Shown here: piece after piece, positions 26,017 to 32,826 of the stretch
Layout of the letters: every line of letters begins with the position of its first letter
How positions within the stretch are numbered: position 1 is the stretch's first letter
Assembly: GCF_008704205.1 (NCBI RefSeq)
Contig: NZ_VXLC01000017.1
Location: 1 to 64,000 of the forward strand
Direction: 5' to 3'
Length of the DNA stretch: 64,000 nucleotides
Origin: Nocardia colli
Lineage (GTDB): Bacteria > Actinomycetota > Actinomycetes > Mycobacteriales > Mycobacteriaceae
Made by a program: the position numbers and the translations under genes
Notes under the pieces: generated by a model
Database searches by the model: none
What the model saw: only the letters and a program-made list of their open reading frames with translations
What the model was told of the DNA's origin: nothing

Positions 26017-27507
26017 CTATTTGTTCTCGGGGAAGCCGAGGTTGATCCCGCCGTGGCTCGGATCGAGCCAGCGCGTCGTGACCGCCTTACCCCGGGTGAA
26101 GAAGTGCACGCCGTCGGCGCCGTGCGCGTGCGAGTCGCCGAACAGCGAGTTCTTCCAGCCGCCGAAGCTGTAGTAGGACATGGGCACCGGGATCGGCACG
26201 TTGATGCCGACCATGCCGACCTCCACCTCGTTGTGGAAGCGCCGGGCCGCGCCGCCGTCGTTGGTGAAGATGGCGGTGCCGTTGCCGTAGGGGTTGGCGT
26301 TGATCAGCGCGAGCGCGTCGTCGTAGCTGTCCACCCGCACCACCGACAGGACGGGACCGAAGATCTCGTCGTTGTAGACGCTCATCTCGGCGTCGACATG
26401 ATCGAGAATTGTCGGCCCGAGCCAGAATCCGTCCGCCGCGCCGTCGGCTTCGATGCCGCGTCCGTCGAGAACCACACTGGCGCCGGCGGATTCGCCCGCC
26501 GCGATGTATTCGGCGACCTTGTCCCGGTGCGCCCGGGTGACCAGCGGGCCCATGTCGGTGCCGCGGGTGCCGTCGCCGGTCTTGATCGTGGTGGCCCGCT
26601 CGGTGATCTTGCCGACCAGTTCGTCGGCCGCGTCGCCGACCGCGACTACGACGCTGATCGCCATGCATCGCTCACCCGCGGAACCGAATCCGGCGTTCAC
26701 CGCGGCGTCAGCGGCCAGGTCCAGATCGGCGTCCGGCAGCACCACCATGTGGTTCTTCGCGCCGCCGAGCGCCTGCACCCGCTTGCCCGCGGTGGTGCCG
26801 CGCTGATAGACGTACTTCGCGATCGGGGTCGAGCCGACGAACGAGACCGCCTTGATCGCCGGGTTGTCCAGCAGCTCGTCGACCGCGACCTTGTCGCCCT
26901 GCACCACGTTGAACACGCCTGCGGGCAAACCGGCCTCGTCCCACAGCTCGGCCAGCCACAGCGACGCCGACGGATCCTTCTCACTCGGCTTGAGCACCAC
27001 CGTGTTTCCCGCGGCGATGGCCAGCGGGAAGAACCACATCGGCACCATCGCCGGGAAGTTGAACGGCGAGATCACCGCGACCGGGCCCAGCGGCTGCCGG
27101 ATGGAGAAGATGTCCACCTTCGTCGACGCGTTCTCGGTGTACCCGCCCTTGAGCAGATGCGGTACGCCGCAAGCGAATTCGACGACCTCCAGGCCGCGGC
27201 TCACCTCGCCCATGGCGTCGGCCAGCACCTTGCCGTGCTCGGCGGTGATCAGCTTCGCCAGGTCTTCCTTGCGCTCGTTCAGCAGCTCACGGAACCGGAA
27301 CAGGACCTGCGTGCGCCGCGCCAGCGAGGCGTCGCGCCAGGCCGGGAAGGCATCGGCCGCGGCGTCGATCGCGGCGCGGGTGTCCGCGACATTCGCGAGC
27401 GCGACCTGTCCGGTCACCACCCCGGTCGCCGGATTGGTCACCGGCGCGGTCGTCTCGCTGGTGCCTGCGAAAGCCTTGCCGTCGAGCCAGTGCGCGATTG
27501 TCTGCAT
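26017..27507 (-). CDS. mmsA: CoA-acylating methylmalonate-semialdehyde dehydrogenase
   Basis: This 496-aa aldehyde dehydrogenase is of the MmsA/IolA type. The nucleophile Cys281 sits in FGSAGERCMAIS, where the usual Glu268 base of other ALDHs is replaced by family-typical residues (LGGAKNH). The FNFPAMVPMWF motif at 149-159 is diagnostic. It oxidises malonate or methylmalonate semialdehyde to acetyl- or propionyl-CoA with NAD+ and CoA. It lies 55 bases upstream of the aminotransferase and is divergent from a PucR regulator. Confidence 0.92.
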   Translation of the reverse strand: MQTIAHWLDGKAFAGTSETTAPVTNPATGVVTGQVALANVADTRAAIDAAADAFPAWRDASLARRTQVLFRFRELLNERKEDLAKLITAEHGKVLADAMGEVSRGLEVVEFACGVPHLLKGGYTENASTKVDIFSIRQPLGPVAVISPFNFPAMVPMWFFPLAIAAGNTVVLKPSEKDPSASLWLAELWDEAGLPAGVFNVVQGDKVAVDELLDNPAIKAVSFVGSTPIAKYVYQRGTTAGKRVQALGGAKNHMVVLPDADLDLAADAAVNAGFGSAGERCMAISVVVAVGDAADELVGKITERATTIKTGDGTRGTDMGPLVTRAHRDKVAEYIAAGESAGASVVLDGRGIEADGAADGFWLGPTILDHVDAEMSVYNDEIFGPVLSVVRVDSYDDALALINANPYGNGTAIFTNDGGAARRFHNEVEVGMVGINVPIPVPMSYYSFGGWKNSLFGDSHAHGADGVHFFTRGKAVTTRWLDPSHGGINLGFPENK

Positions 27508-27631
27508 TTCTCCTCGATTCGATCCGTGAGCGTCGCGGTGCGTCGGCGGATGGACGCCTCCTGGGTACTACTCTGCGGCATCAACCTTTCTGGATGGGCC
27601 GACGATCTGTACGTGATTTCGGATTTCGTAT

Positions 27632-27637
27632 TACGAT
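27632..27637 (+). promoter_or_regulatory. Leaderless -10 box TACGAT
   Basis: TACGAT is 6 bases before GTG 27644, in the 136-base region shared with the divergent mmsA promoter. Confidence 0.45.
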
Positions 27638-27643
27638 TCGTCG

Positions 27644-29242
27644 GTGCTTCCCTCCGTGGCCGATGTGCTGGCGATGCCGGTGGTCTGCGCCGGCGAGCCG
27701 CAGGTCGTGGCGGGTGGATCGCTGGATCGGCCGGTGCGCTGGGTGCACGTCAGCGACGTGGCCGATGTGGCGCAGCTGCTGGTCGGCGGGGAACTGATTC
27801 TCACCACCGGACAGGCGATGAGCCACGGCGACATCGCGACGGCCGGATATCTGACCGCGCTGGCCGCTGCCGGGGTGGCCGGGCTGGTCATCGAGCTGGG
27901 CGGCTACGTGCCGCAACTCGCGCCGGTGGTGGCCGCGACCGCCGACGCGCTGGACCTGCCGGTGATCGTGCTGCATAAGATCACCCGGTTCGTCGAGATC
28001 ACCGAGGCGGTGCACCGGGTCATCGTGGCCGAGCAGTACGCCGAACTCGAATTCGCGCGCACCGTGCACGAGACGTTCACCGACCTCAGCGTGCGCCGCG
28101 CGTCGCTCGCCGAAATCGTGAAAACCGCTGCGGGCATGCTGGATTCGTCGGTGGTGCTGGAGGATTTATCGCATCGGGTGCTGACGCTCACCGCCCGGCA
28201 CGCGTCCACCTCGACGCTGCTGGACGACTGGGAGACCACCTCGCGGCTGCTGCCCGACGGCTGGGACGCGGTGGCCGTCGGACCGCATACGCAGCGGTGG
28301 GGTCGGCTGATCCTGCCCGCCAACGACGTGCCGACCGCCCGCGCCAGGATGGTGCTCGAGCGGGCCGCGCAGACTCTGACCCTGCACCGGATGATCGAGA
28401 AGGACCGCTTCGGCCTGCATCGGCAGGCACAGACCGGGCTCATCGACGACCTGGTCAACGGTCGCGTGCTGGACGAGCGGGACGCGGTGGCGCGCGCGGC
28501 CGCGCTGGGTCTGGCGCGCCGCGCCGCCTATGTACCGCTGGCCATCGACGTCGCCGCGGTCGCGGAGACCGACCCGGTCGCCAAGCAACGCCGGGCCGCC
28601 GGGATCCTCGACGCCGTCACGCACGGCCTGGGCTTGGCGAAACTGACCGCGCTGGCCGCCGCCGACCAGGGTGACCGGGTCGGCATGATTCTGGCGCTGC
28701 CCCGGTCCGGCGATCTCGACCACAGCCTGACCGCCGCCTGCACGGCGATCACCGGCGAGGTGCGTCGCGTGGACGGCGTCGAGCGGGTGGTGATCGGCGT
28801 CGGCGCGGAATCGGATTCGCTGCTCGACACCGCGCACGAACTGCCGCACGCCGCGCACGTCGCGGAAGTCGCGCTGTCCCTGAAGACTTCGGCGCCGCGG
28901 GCGTTCTACCGCAGCGGCGATGTGCGGCTGCGCGGCCTGCTCTCGTTGATCCGCAACGAACCGGGCGTGCAACGTTTCGCCGAGACCGAGCTGAGTGCGT
29001 TGCTGCGCTACGACATTCGGCACACCGCCGACCTGACCCGCACCCTGCGCCAGTTCCTCGACCTGGCCGGCAACAAGACCGAACTCGCGCGCCGGCTCAG
29101 CATCAGCAGGCCGACGCTCTACGACCGGCTCGCCCGCATCGAGCGCATCCTCGCCGTCGACCTCGAGGACGGCGAGTCGCGCACGTCGCTGCACGCCGCG
29201 CTGCTGATCCGCGACCTCACCGCCAATGCCGATCTGCCCTGA
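27644..29242 (+). CDS. PucR-family transcriptional regulator (semialdehyde module)
   Basis: This 532-aa paralogue of the 17136 regulator opens with SVADVLAMPVV and has GGELILTTGQAM near residue 47. It ends with the C-terminal HTH_30 (ARRLSISRPTLYDRLARIERIL). It is divergent from mmsA and the aminotransferase, so it probably controls that pathway in response to its amine or semialdehyde intermediate. Corynebacterial GabR is a PucR-type example controlling an aminotransferase-dehydrogenase pair. A hairpin follows the stop. Confidence 0.9.
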   Translation: MLPSVADVLAMPVVCAGEPQVVAGGSLDRPVRWVHVSDVADVAQLLVGGELILTTGQAMSHGDIATAGYLTALAAAGVAGLVIELGGYVPQLAPVVAATADALDLPVIVLHKITRFVEITEAVHRVIVAEQYAELEFARTVHETFTDLSVRRASLAEIVKTAAGMLDSSVVLEDLSHRVLTLTARHASTSTLLDDWETTSRLLPDGWDAVAVGPHTQRWGRLILPANDVPTARARMVLERAAQTLTLHRMIEKDRFGLHRQAQTGLIDDLVNGRVLDERDAVARAAALGLARRAAYVPLAIDVAAVAETDPVAKQRRAAGILDAVTHGLGLAKLTALAAADQGDRVGMILALPRSGDLDHSLTAACTAITGEVRRVDGVERVVIGVGAESDSLLDTAHELPHAAHVAEVALSLKTSAPRAFYRSGDVRLRGLLSLIRNEPGVQRFAETELSALLRYDIRHTADLTRTLRQFLDLAGNKTELARRLSISRPTLYDRLARIERILAVDLEDGESRTSLHAALLIRDLTANADLP

Positions 29243-29248
29243 ACACTC

Positions 29249-29270
29249 GCGCGTGACGTCGCTCACGCGC
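29249..29270 (+). terminator. Hairpin after second pucR gene
   Basis: GCGCGTGA pairs with TCACGCGC across a 6-base loop, 7 bases after the stop. Confidence 0.55.
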
Positions 29271-29328
29271 CGCCGTCGCCCGTGTCCGTTTTGGGAACAT
29301 CCGAGGTCACGGGCGCGTTTGACGGCGT

Positions 29329-30006
29329 ATGACAACCCTTGGATTGATCGGTAGCGGGAACATCGGCAGCACGGTGGCGCGGCTCGCCATCGCCGCCGGA
29401 CTGGACGTAGTGCTGAGCAACTCGCGTGGTCCGGAAACCCTGGCTGATCTGGTCGCGGAGCTCGGCCCCCGGGCCCGGGCGGTGACCGCCGACGAGGCGG
29501 CCGCGGCGGGGGACATCGTGGTGGTGACCGTGCCGCTGCGCAACTACCGGCAGGTGCCGGTGGCGCCGCTGGCGGGCAAGGTCGTGATCGACACGAACAA
29601 CTACTACCCGGACCGGGACGGCACGTTCCCCGAGGTCGAGGACGGGTCCACGACGACCGGCGAATTGCTGCAAAAGCAGCTGCCGACCTCGAAGGTCGTG
29701 AAGGCGTTCAACAACATCTACTTCGCCCACCTCGGTCAGCTGGCCCGCCCGATCGGCTCGCCGGATCGCACGGCGCTGCCGATCGCCGGCGACGACGCGG
29801 ACGCGAAAGCCGCTGCGGCACAACTGCTCGACGTACTCGGCTACGACACCGTCGACGTCGGCCCGTTGAGCGAGAGCTGGCGCTTCCAGGTGAACACGCC
29901 GGTCTACGCGGACGCGTACGCGTCGGCACTTCCGTTCTGGGAGAACGCCGGTGCGCCCGCCGACGCCGCGAAGATTCGCGCCCTGCTGGCCGCCGCGCAG
30001 CGCTGA
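29329..30006 (+). CDS. NADPH-dependent F420 reductase-like oxidoreductase
   Basis: This 225-aa Rossmann-fold protein resembles Fno/F420-dependent NADP reductases. The dinucleotide motif is LGLIGSGNIGSTVARLA, with the NADP-selective SNSRGPE. It continues DIVVVTVPL, VVIDTNNYY and KAFNNIYFAHLG. It may move hydride between NADPH and F420 or act on a small metabolite. The start is ATG at 29329. It is monocistronic and followed by a strong hairpin. Confidence 0.85.
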   Translation: MTTLGLIGSGNIGSTVARLAIAAGLDVVLSNSRGPETLADLVAELGPRARAVTADEAAAAGDIVVVTVPLRNYRQVPVAPLAGKVVIDTNNYYPDRDGTFPEVEDGSTTTGELLQKQLPTSKVVKAFNNIYFAHLGQLARPIGSPDRTALPIAGDDADAKAAAAQLLDVLGYDTVDVGPLSESWRFQVNTPVYADAYASALPFWENAGAPADAAKIRALLAAAQR

Positions 30007-30015
30007 CGGATATGC

Positions 30016-30048
30016 GAAACCCGGGAGCGTAGCCTGCTCCCGGGTTTC
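30016..30048. terminator. Perfect 13-bp hairpin after F420 reductase-like gene
   Basis: GAAACCCGGGAGC pairs with GCTCCCGGGTTTC around a 7-base loop. It ends the plus-strand gene and also lies just past the 3' end of the minus-strand tRNA-mimic RNA, so it may serve both. Confidence 0.75.
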
Positions 30049-30061
30049 AGAATGCCGCCCA

Positions 30062-30215
30062 ATTCGCACACCCCGGCGTCGGGATCGGATGAGCTTCAGG
30101 TTAGCGACGTGTCATACGGTTAGACCACCTCCGCATGGGCGCGGAAGACCGGAGTTGAACCGGCATCTCGTCGCGGGCATGTCCTTTCCTCATCCCGGGG
30201 TGTTCGGCGGCGAAT
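30062..30215 (-). ncRNA. tRNA-mimic RNA, unit 2 (YrlA-type Y RNA-like)
   Basis: Read on the minus strand, the order is inside-out. CGACG (30173-30169) leads to a T arm with loop TTCAACT (30164-30148). The acceptor 3' strand CTTCCGC (30147-30141) and the linker GCCCAT are followed by the acceptor 5' strand GCGGAGG (30134-30128). A D arm GTC...GAC (30125-30111) leads to CGTCG (30109-30105). The acceptor strands pair 7/7 with one G-U, and CGTCG/CGACG pair 5/5. Flanks close the RNA with three helices: 30088-30093 with 30189-30194, 30068-30076 with 30195-30203 (9 bp), and 30062-30067 with 30210-30215. The D loop has one G where tRNA has GG. YrlA RNAs have this capped acceptor and extended anticodon-like stem. 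Transcript ends are inferred. Confidence 0.65.
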
Positions 30216-30224
30216 ACTCGTGCT

Positions 30225-30358
30225 GGAGCGAGAGTCTGAGGTTGACCACGGTTGCCTCTACCAGTTGGGCCACCCGGGCCTGGATGCCCGGAAGGGGACT
30301 CGAACCCCTACTGACGCCGTGTGATTCAGCTTTGGCTTCAGATTGAGTTTTGCGCTCC
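30225..30358 (-). ncRNA. tRNA-mimic RNA, unit 1 (YrlA-type Y RNA-like)
   Basis: This has the same permuted order as the neighbouring unit. CACGG (30321-30317) leads to a perfect 5-bp T arm with loop TTCGAGT (30309-30293). The acceptor 3' strand TCCGGGC (30292-30286) and the linker ATCCAG are followed by the acceptor 5' strand GCCCGGG (30279-30273). The D arm GCC..ACTGGTAG..GGC (30270-30254) leads to CCGTG (30251-30247). Acceptor pairing is 7 bp (one G-U) and the CCGTG/CACGG stem is 5 bp. Flanking helices pair 30235-30239 with 30338-30342 and 30225-30230 with 30353-30358. No anticodon or free CCA end is available in this order. No promoter is evident. Confidence 0.65.
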
Positions 30359-30366
30359 TTGCGCTT

Positions 30367-30385
30367 CCCCCGCACGCGGCGGGGG
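30367..30385 (-). terminator. Hairpin CCCCCGC/GCGGGGG
   Basis: This is a 7-bp perfect stem with a 5-base loop between the 243-aa protein gene and the first tRNA-mimic RNA. It could be a second terminator or the 5' part of the RNA. Confidence 0.5.
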
Positions 30386-30394
30386 AGTCTGTGG

Positions 30395-30426
30395 GGCGCG
30401 GGGCCGATGGCGGTCGGCCCCGCGCC
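30395..30426 (-). terminator. 13-bp hairpin after the 243-aa protein gene
   Basis: The arms at 30395-30407 and 30414-30426 pair perfectly around a 6-base loop, starting 4 bases beyond the stop codon on the minus strand. This suggests the RNAs downstream have their own promoter or depend on read-through. Confidence 0.65.
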
Positions 30427-30430
30427 GGGG

Positions 30431-31162
30431 TCAGCGGAAGAGGTACCCGAAGATCACGTCACCGGTCTTGCGGTCGGTGACCTCGGTCCCGTTCGCCTCT
30501 TCACGCGCGAACTGCACTGCCCGCTGGAGCTTTTCGACTCGCACGGCCAGTTCGTTGATCCGCCGGGCCGGCAGCGCGCCGGAGAAGCGCACCAGCGTCC
30601 AGTAACCGACGGAGATGTCCTCGTAGTACACCTCCACCTGGGCCGGGTGCTTCTCGGTCGCCTCGGCCTTCACGTGGTTGCGCGGCACCTTCTTCGTGCG
30701 CATGGTGCGCACGGCGTCGGTGCGCCAGGTGTCGGACGAATCGTCGAACGACCACACCTCGGCCGCGTCCAGCACCGGCAGCTTCTTCACGAAGGTGTGC
30801 AGCTCGGCCAGCTGCTTCTCCAGGAACAGCAGGTAGGAGACCGGCACGTCGCGCAGCAGCACCTCGCCGTCCACCGTCACATCGGCCTTGGCCGCGGTGT
30901 TGGCCCAGTCCTTGGTCGCGGTGACGTCGAACAGGCGGGTGAGCGTCGCCGCCGTCTGCCGCAGCACCTCCTCGGACTTCACCTGCACCCGGGTGGACTC
31001 CGACGGAAGCTGCTCGCCCTCTTCGTCTTTCGGCTGATAGGTGCGCGCGAGACCGGCCAGCAGCGGCGCCTTCTGCAACGAACCGTGCGCCTCGGCCAGC
31101 TCGCGCAGGGCACCGCTCTTGATGCCCTTCTCGACCGCAATGATCTGATTCAGTTTCGTCAT
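30431..31162 (-). CDS. Conserved 243-aa protein of unknown function beside tRNA-mimic RNAs
   Basis: This protein is highly charged, probably mostly alpha-helical and soluble, and starts MTKLNQIIAVEKGIKSG. Distinct blocks are ARTYQPKDEEGEQLP, TLTRLFDVTATKDWAN, SYLLFLEKQLAELHTFVKKL, RTKKVPRNHV and WTLVRFSGALPARRINEL. I recall similar proteins as strongly conserved actinobacterial and phage proteins of unknown function but cannot name an activity. GGGGAGG lies 5 bases before the ATG at 31162. It is the closest same-strand gene upstream of the two RNAs. It is not Ro60: there is no TROVE or VWA domain. Confidence 0.8.
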   Translation of the reverse strand: MTKLNQIIAVEKGIKSGALRELAEAHGSLQKAPLLAGLARTYQPKDEEGEQLPSESTRVQVKSEEVLRQTAATLTRLFDVTATKDWANTAAKADVTVDGEVLLRDVPVSYLLFLEKQLAELHTFVKKLPVLDAAEVWSFDDSSDTWRTDAVRTMRTKKVPRNHVKAEATEKHPAQVEVYYEDISVGYWTLVRFSGALPARRINELAVRVEKLQRAVQFAREEANGTEVTDRKTGDVIFGYLFR

Positions 31163-31378
31163 CTCTACCTCCCCGCCGCGCAATTCCCGCACGGTGCACC
31201 GACATTCGGCTCGAGGCCACCGAATCCTCCCGTTCCGGTAACCCCGAGCTCGGATGCCACGGTACGGACCGGGGTTGGGTCGGCGCATCTTATTTTCCGC
31301 GGGCCGGTTCGGCGCTGTGCTGTATGGCACAGGGGCCGGGGCATTGTCGGCGGCGGCGCGGTTCGTCAGACTGTGCCG

Positions 31379-32014
31379 ATGGGGACATCGACGGAGACGG
31401 GCCTGCGCGAGCGGTGGGCGGCATTGGCGGGGGCGGAGGCCGCGGCGGTCGGGGACGACCTGATCCGGCGGTATCAGGAGCCGCATCGGCGGTATCACAC
31501 GGTCGATCACCTGGCCGCGATGTTGCCGGTCATCGATGAGCTGGCCGGAGACGCCGACGATGCCGACGCGGTTCGGTATGCGGCGTTCTTTCACGACGCC
31601 GTTTACGCCGTGGACCGTGCGGACAACGAAGAGCAGAGCGCGGTGCTGGCCGAGGAGGTGCTCGAATCCCTCGGTGTGGCACCGGAACTCGTCGGCGAGG
31701 TCGCCAGGCTGGTGCGTCTCACGGCGACCCACGATCCGGCCGACGACGACCGCAACGGCGGTGTCCTGTGTGATGCGGACCTTGCCGTACTCGCCGCCGA
31801 CGAACCCGGTTATGCCGCGTACACCGCCGCGGTCAGGGCGGAGTACGGGCATGTGCCCGATGCGCTGTTCCGGGCCGGACGCGCGGCGGTACTTCAGGGA
31901 CTGGCTCAGCAGTCGCGATTGTTCCGAACGCCCACTGCCAGAACGCGTTACGAGGCCGCTGCCCGCGCGAACCTCCAGCGAGAACTGACGGAACTCACCG
32001 CGCCGACGACCTGA
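31379..32014 (+). CDS. HD-domain metal-dependent phosphohydrolase-like protein
   Basis: This 211-aa helical protein has HD-superfamily metal motifs: RYHTVDHL near residue 42, AAFFHDAVY near residue 72, and a late CDADLAVLAADE acidic segment. Such proteins hydrolyse nucleotides or cyclic dinucleotides, but the substrate is unknown. The ATG at 31379 fits the start of homology, with CAGACT 6 bases upstream as a possible -10. It converges with the YaaA gene with 10 bases between stops. Confidence 0.82.
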   Translation: MGTSTETGLRERWAALAGAEAAAVGDDLIRRYQEPHRRYHTVDHLAAMLPVIDELAGDADDADAVRYAAFFHDAVYAVDRADNEEQSAVLAEEVLESLGVAPELVGEVARLVRLTATHDPADDDRNGGVLCDADLAVLAADEPGYAAYTAAVRAEYGHVPDALFRAGRAAVLQGLAQQSRLFRTPTARTRYEAAARANLQRELTELTAPTT

Positions 32015-32024
32015 CCTCGAACGC

Positions 32025-32768
32025 TCAGGTCAGAATCAACAACTCAGTGGGAGAAGCAATTTCGGTCTTCAGGCCGGATTTGGCAGCCACCCGGGCGAGT
32101 CCGCGAACATCGGTGGGCTCGGCGCGAGACAGGACGAGAGCGCGGGCCAGTAGCCCCTTGTGATGCTTGTTGAAGTGACTCACCACGGTCCGCGAACCAT
32201 CAGGATGCTCGGTCAGGACATTGGCGGTGACCGCACCCGGAACGCGACCGAGCTGCTGATAGACCCCGGACCGCAGATCCACGACCAGCTCACCCGCCGC
32301 CTCGGCGAGCAGCGCCTCGGGCAGCGACTCCCGCCAGACCGCCGAAAGCGTCGGCAGACCGGGCAGTTTCGATCCGCCGGACAGCCGATAGGCGGGAATC
32401 GGATCACTCGCCCGCACCGCACCGAACAACGCCGACCCGATACCGAGCCGCGCATACGCCTTCGCGCGCTGCACCTTGGTGAACGAACGCGCGTCCAGCG
32501 CGTCGTAGAGCACCCCGGTATAGCGCTCCAGCGCCGGGCGTGTCGGCGAGGTCCGCAGGGCCGCATTGCGTGCGATCTCCAGGTCAGCCCCCTTGCCGAG
32601 ATCCAGCACGGCGCGACTGGCGTCCGGGTCGGTGGCCAGCTTGGTCACCTCGTCGATGAGCCGGTCGCGCACCGCTGTGAGCTGCGGCATCGACAGCGCG
32701 TCGAGGTCCAGCGGAACGTCCGTACCACCGTCGGACTTGGTTTCGGAGGGAGGCAGCAGCACCAGCAC
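32025..32768 (-). CDS. yaaA: Peroxide-stress protein YaaA family (DUF328)
   Basis: This 247-aa protein starts with the family hallmark VLVLLPPSETK and ends with SHFNKHHKGLLARALV. Escherichia coli YaaA limits iron-driven DNA damage during peroxide stress and binds DNA. GTG 32768 is preferred to earlier in-frame starts because the family begins here and TACCGT lies 8 bases upstream. It is divergent from proS. Confidence 0.88.
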   Translation of the reverse strand: MLVLLPPSETKSDGGTDVPLDLDALSMPQLTAVRDRLIDEVTKLATDPDASRAVLDLGKGADLEIARNAALRTSPTRPALERYTGVLYDALDARSFTKVQRAKAYARLGIGSALFGAVRASDPIPAYRLSGGSKLPGLPTLSAVWRESLPEALLAEAAGELVVDLRSGVYQQLGRVPGAVTANVLTEHPDGSRTVVSHFNKHHKGLLARALVLSRAEPTDVRGLARVAAKSGLKTEIASPTELLILT

Positions 32769-32776
32769 GAGCGATA

Positions 32777-32782
32777 ACGGTA
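32777..32782 (-). promoter_or_regulatory. Leaderless -10 box TACCGT
   Basis: On the minus strand TACCGT precedes GTG 32768 by 8 bases. Confidence 0.45.
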
Positions 32783-32812
32783 ATGCGCTGTGACCATCGC
32801 CGGGCCAGCGAC

Positions 32813-32818
32813 TACCCT
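32813..32818 (+). promoter_or_regulatory. Leaderless -10 box TACCCT for proS
   Basis: TACCCT lies 8 bases before the proS GTG at 32827, with no Shine-Dalgarno. Confidence 0.45.
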
Positions 32819-32826
32819 GTGCATCC

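Noticed and set aside
30062..30358. Ordinary tRNA genes on the minus strand
   Set aside because: T loops are followed by acceptor strands, but the 5' half that pairs lies downstream, not upstream; no anticodon loop between the halves can be read in the normal order.
30062..30358. Group I permuted-intron-exon tRNA
   Set aside because: The flanks are tens of bases long and lack recognisable P/Q/R/S core elements of group I introns; the flanking helices fit a simple extended stem.
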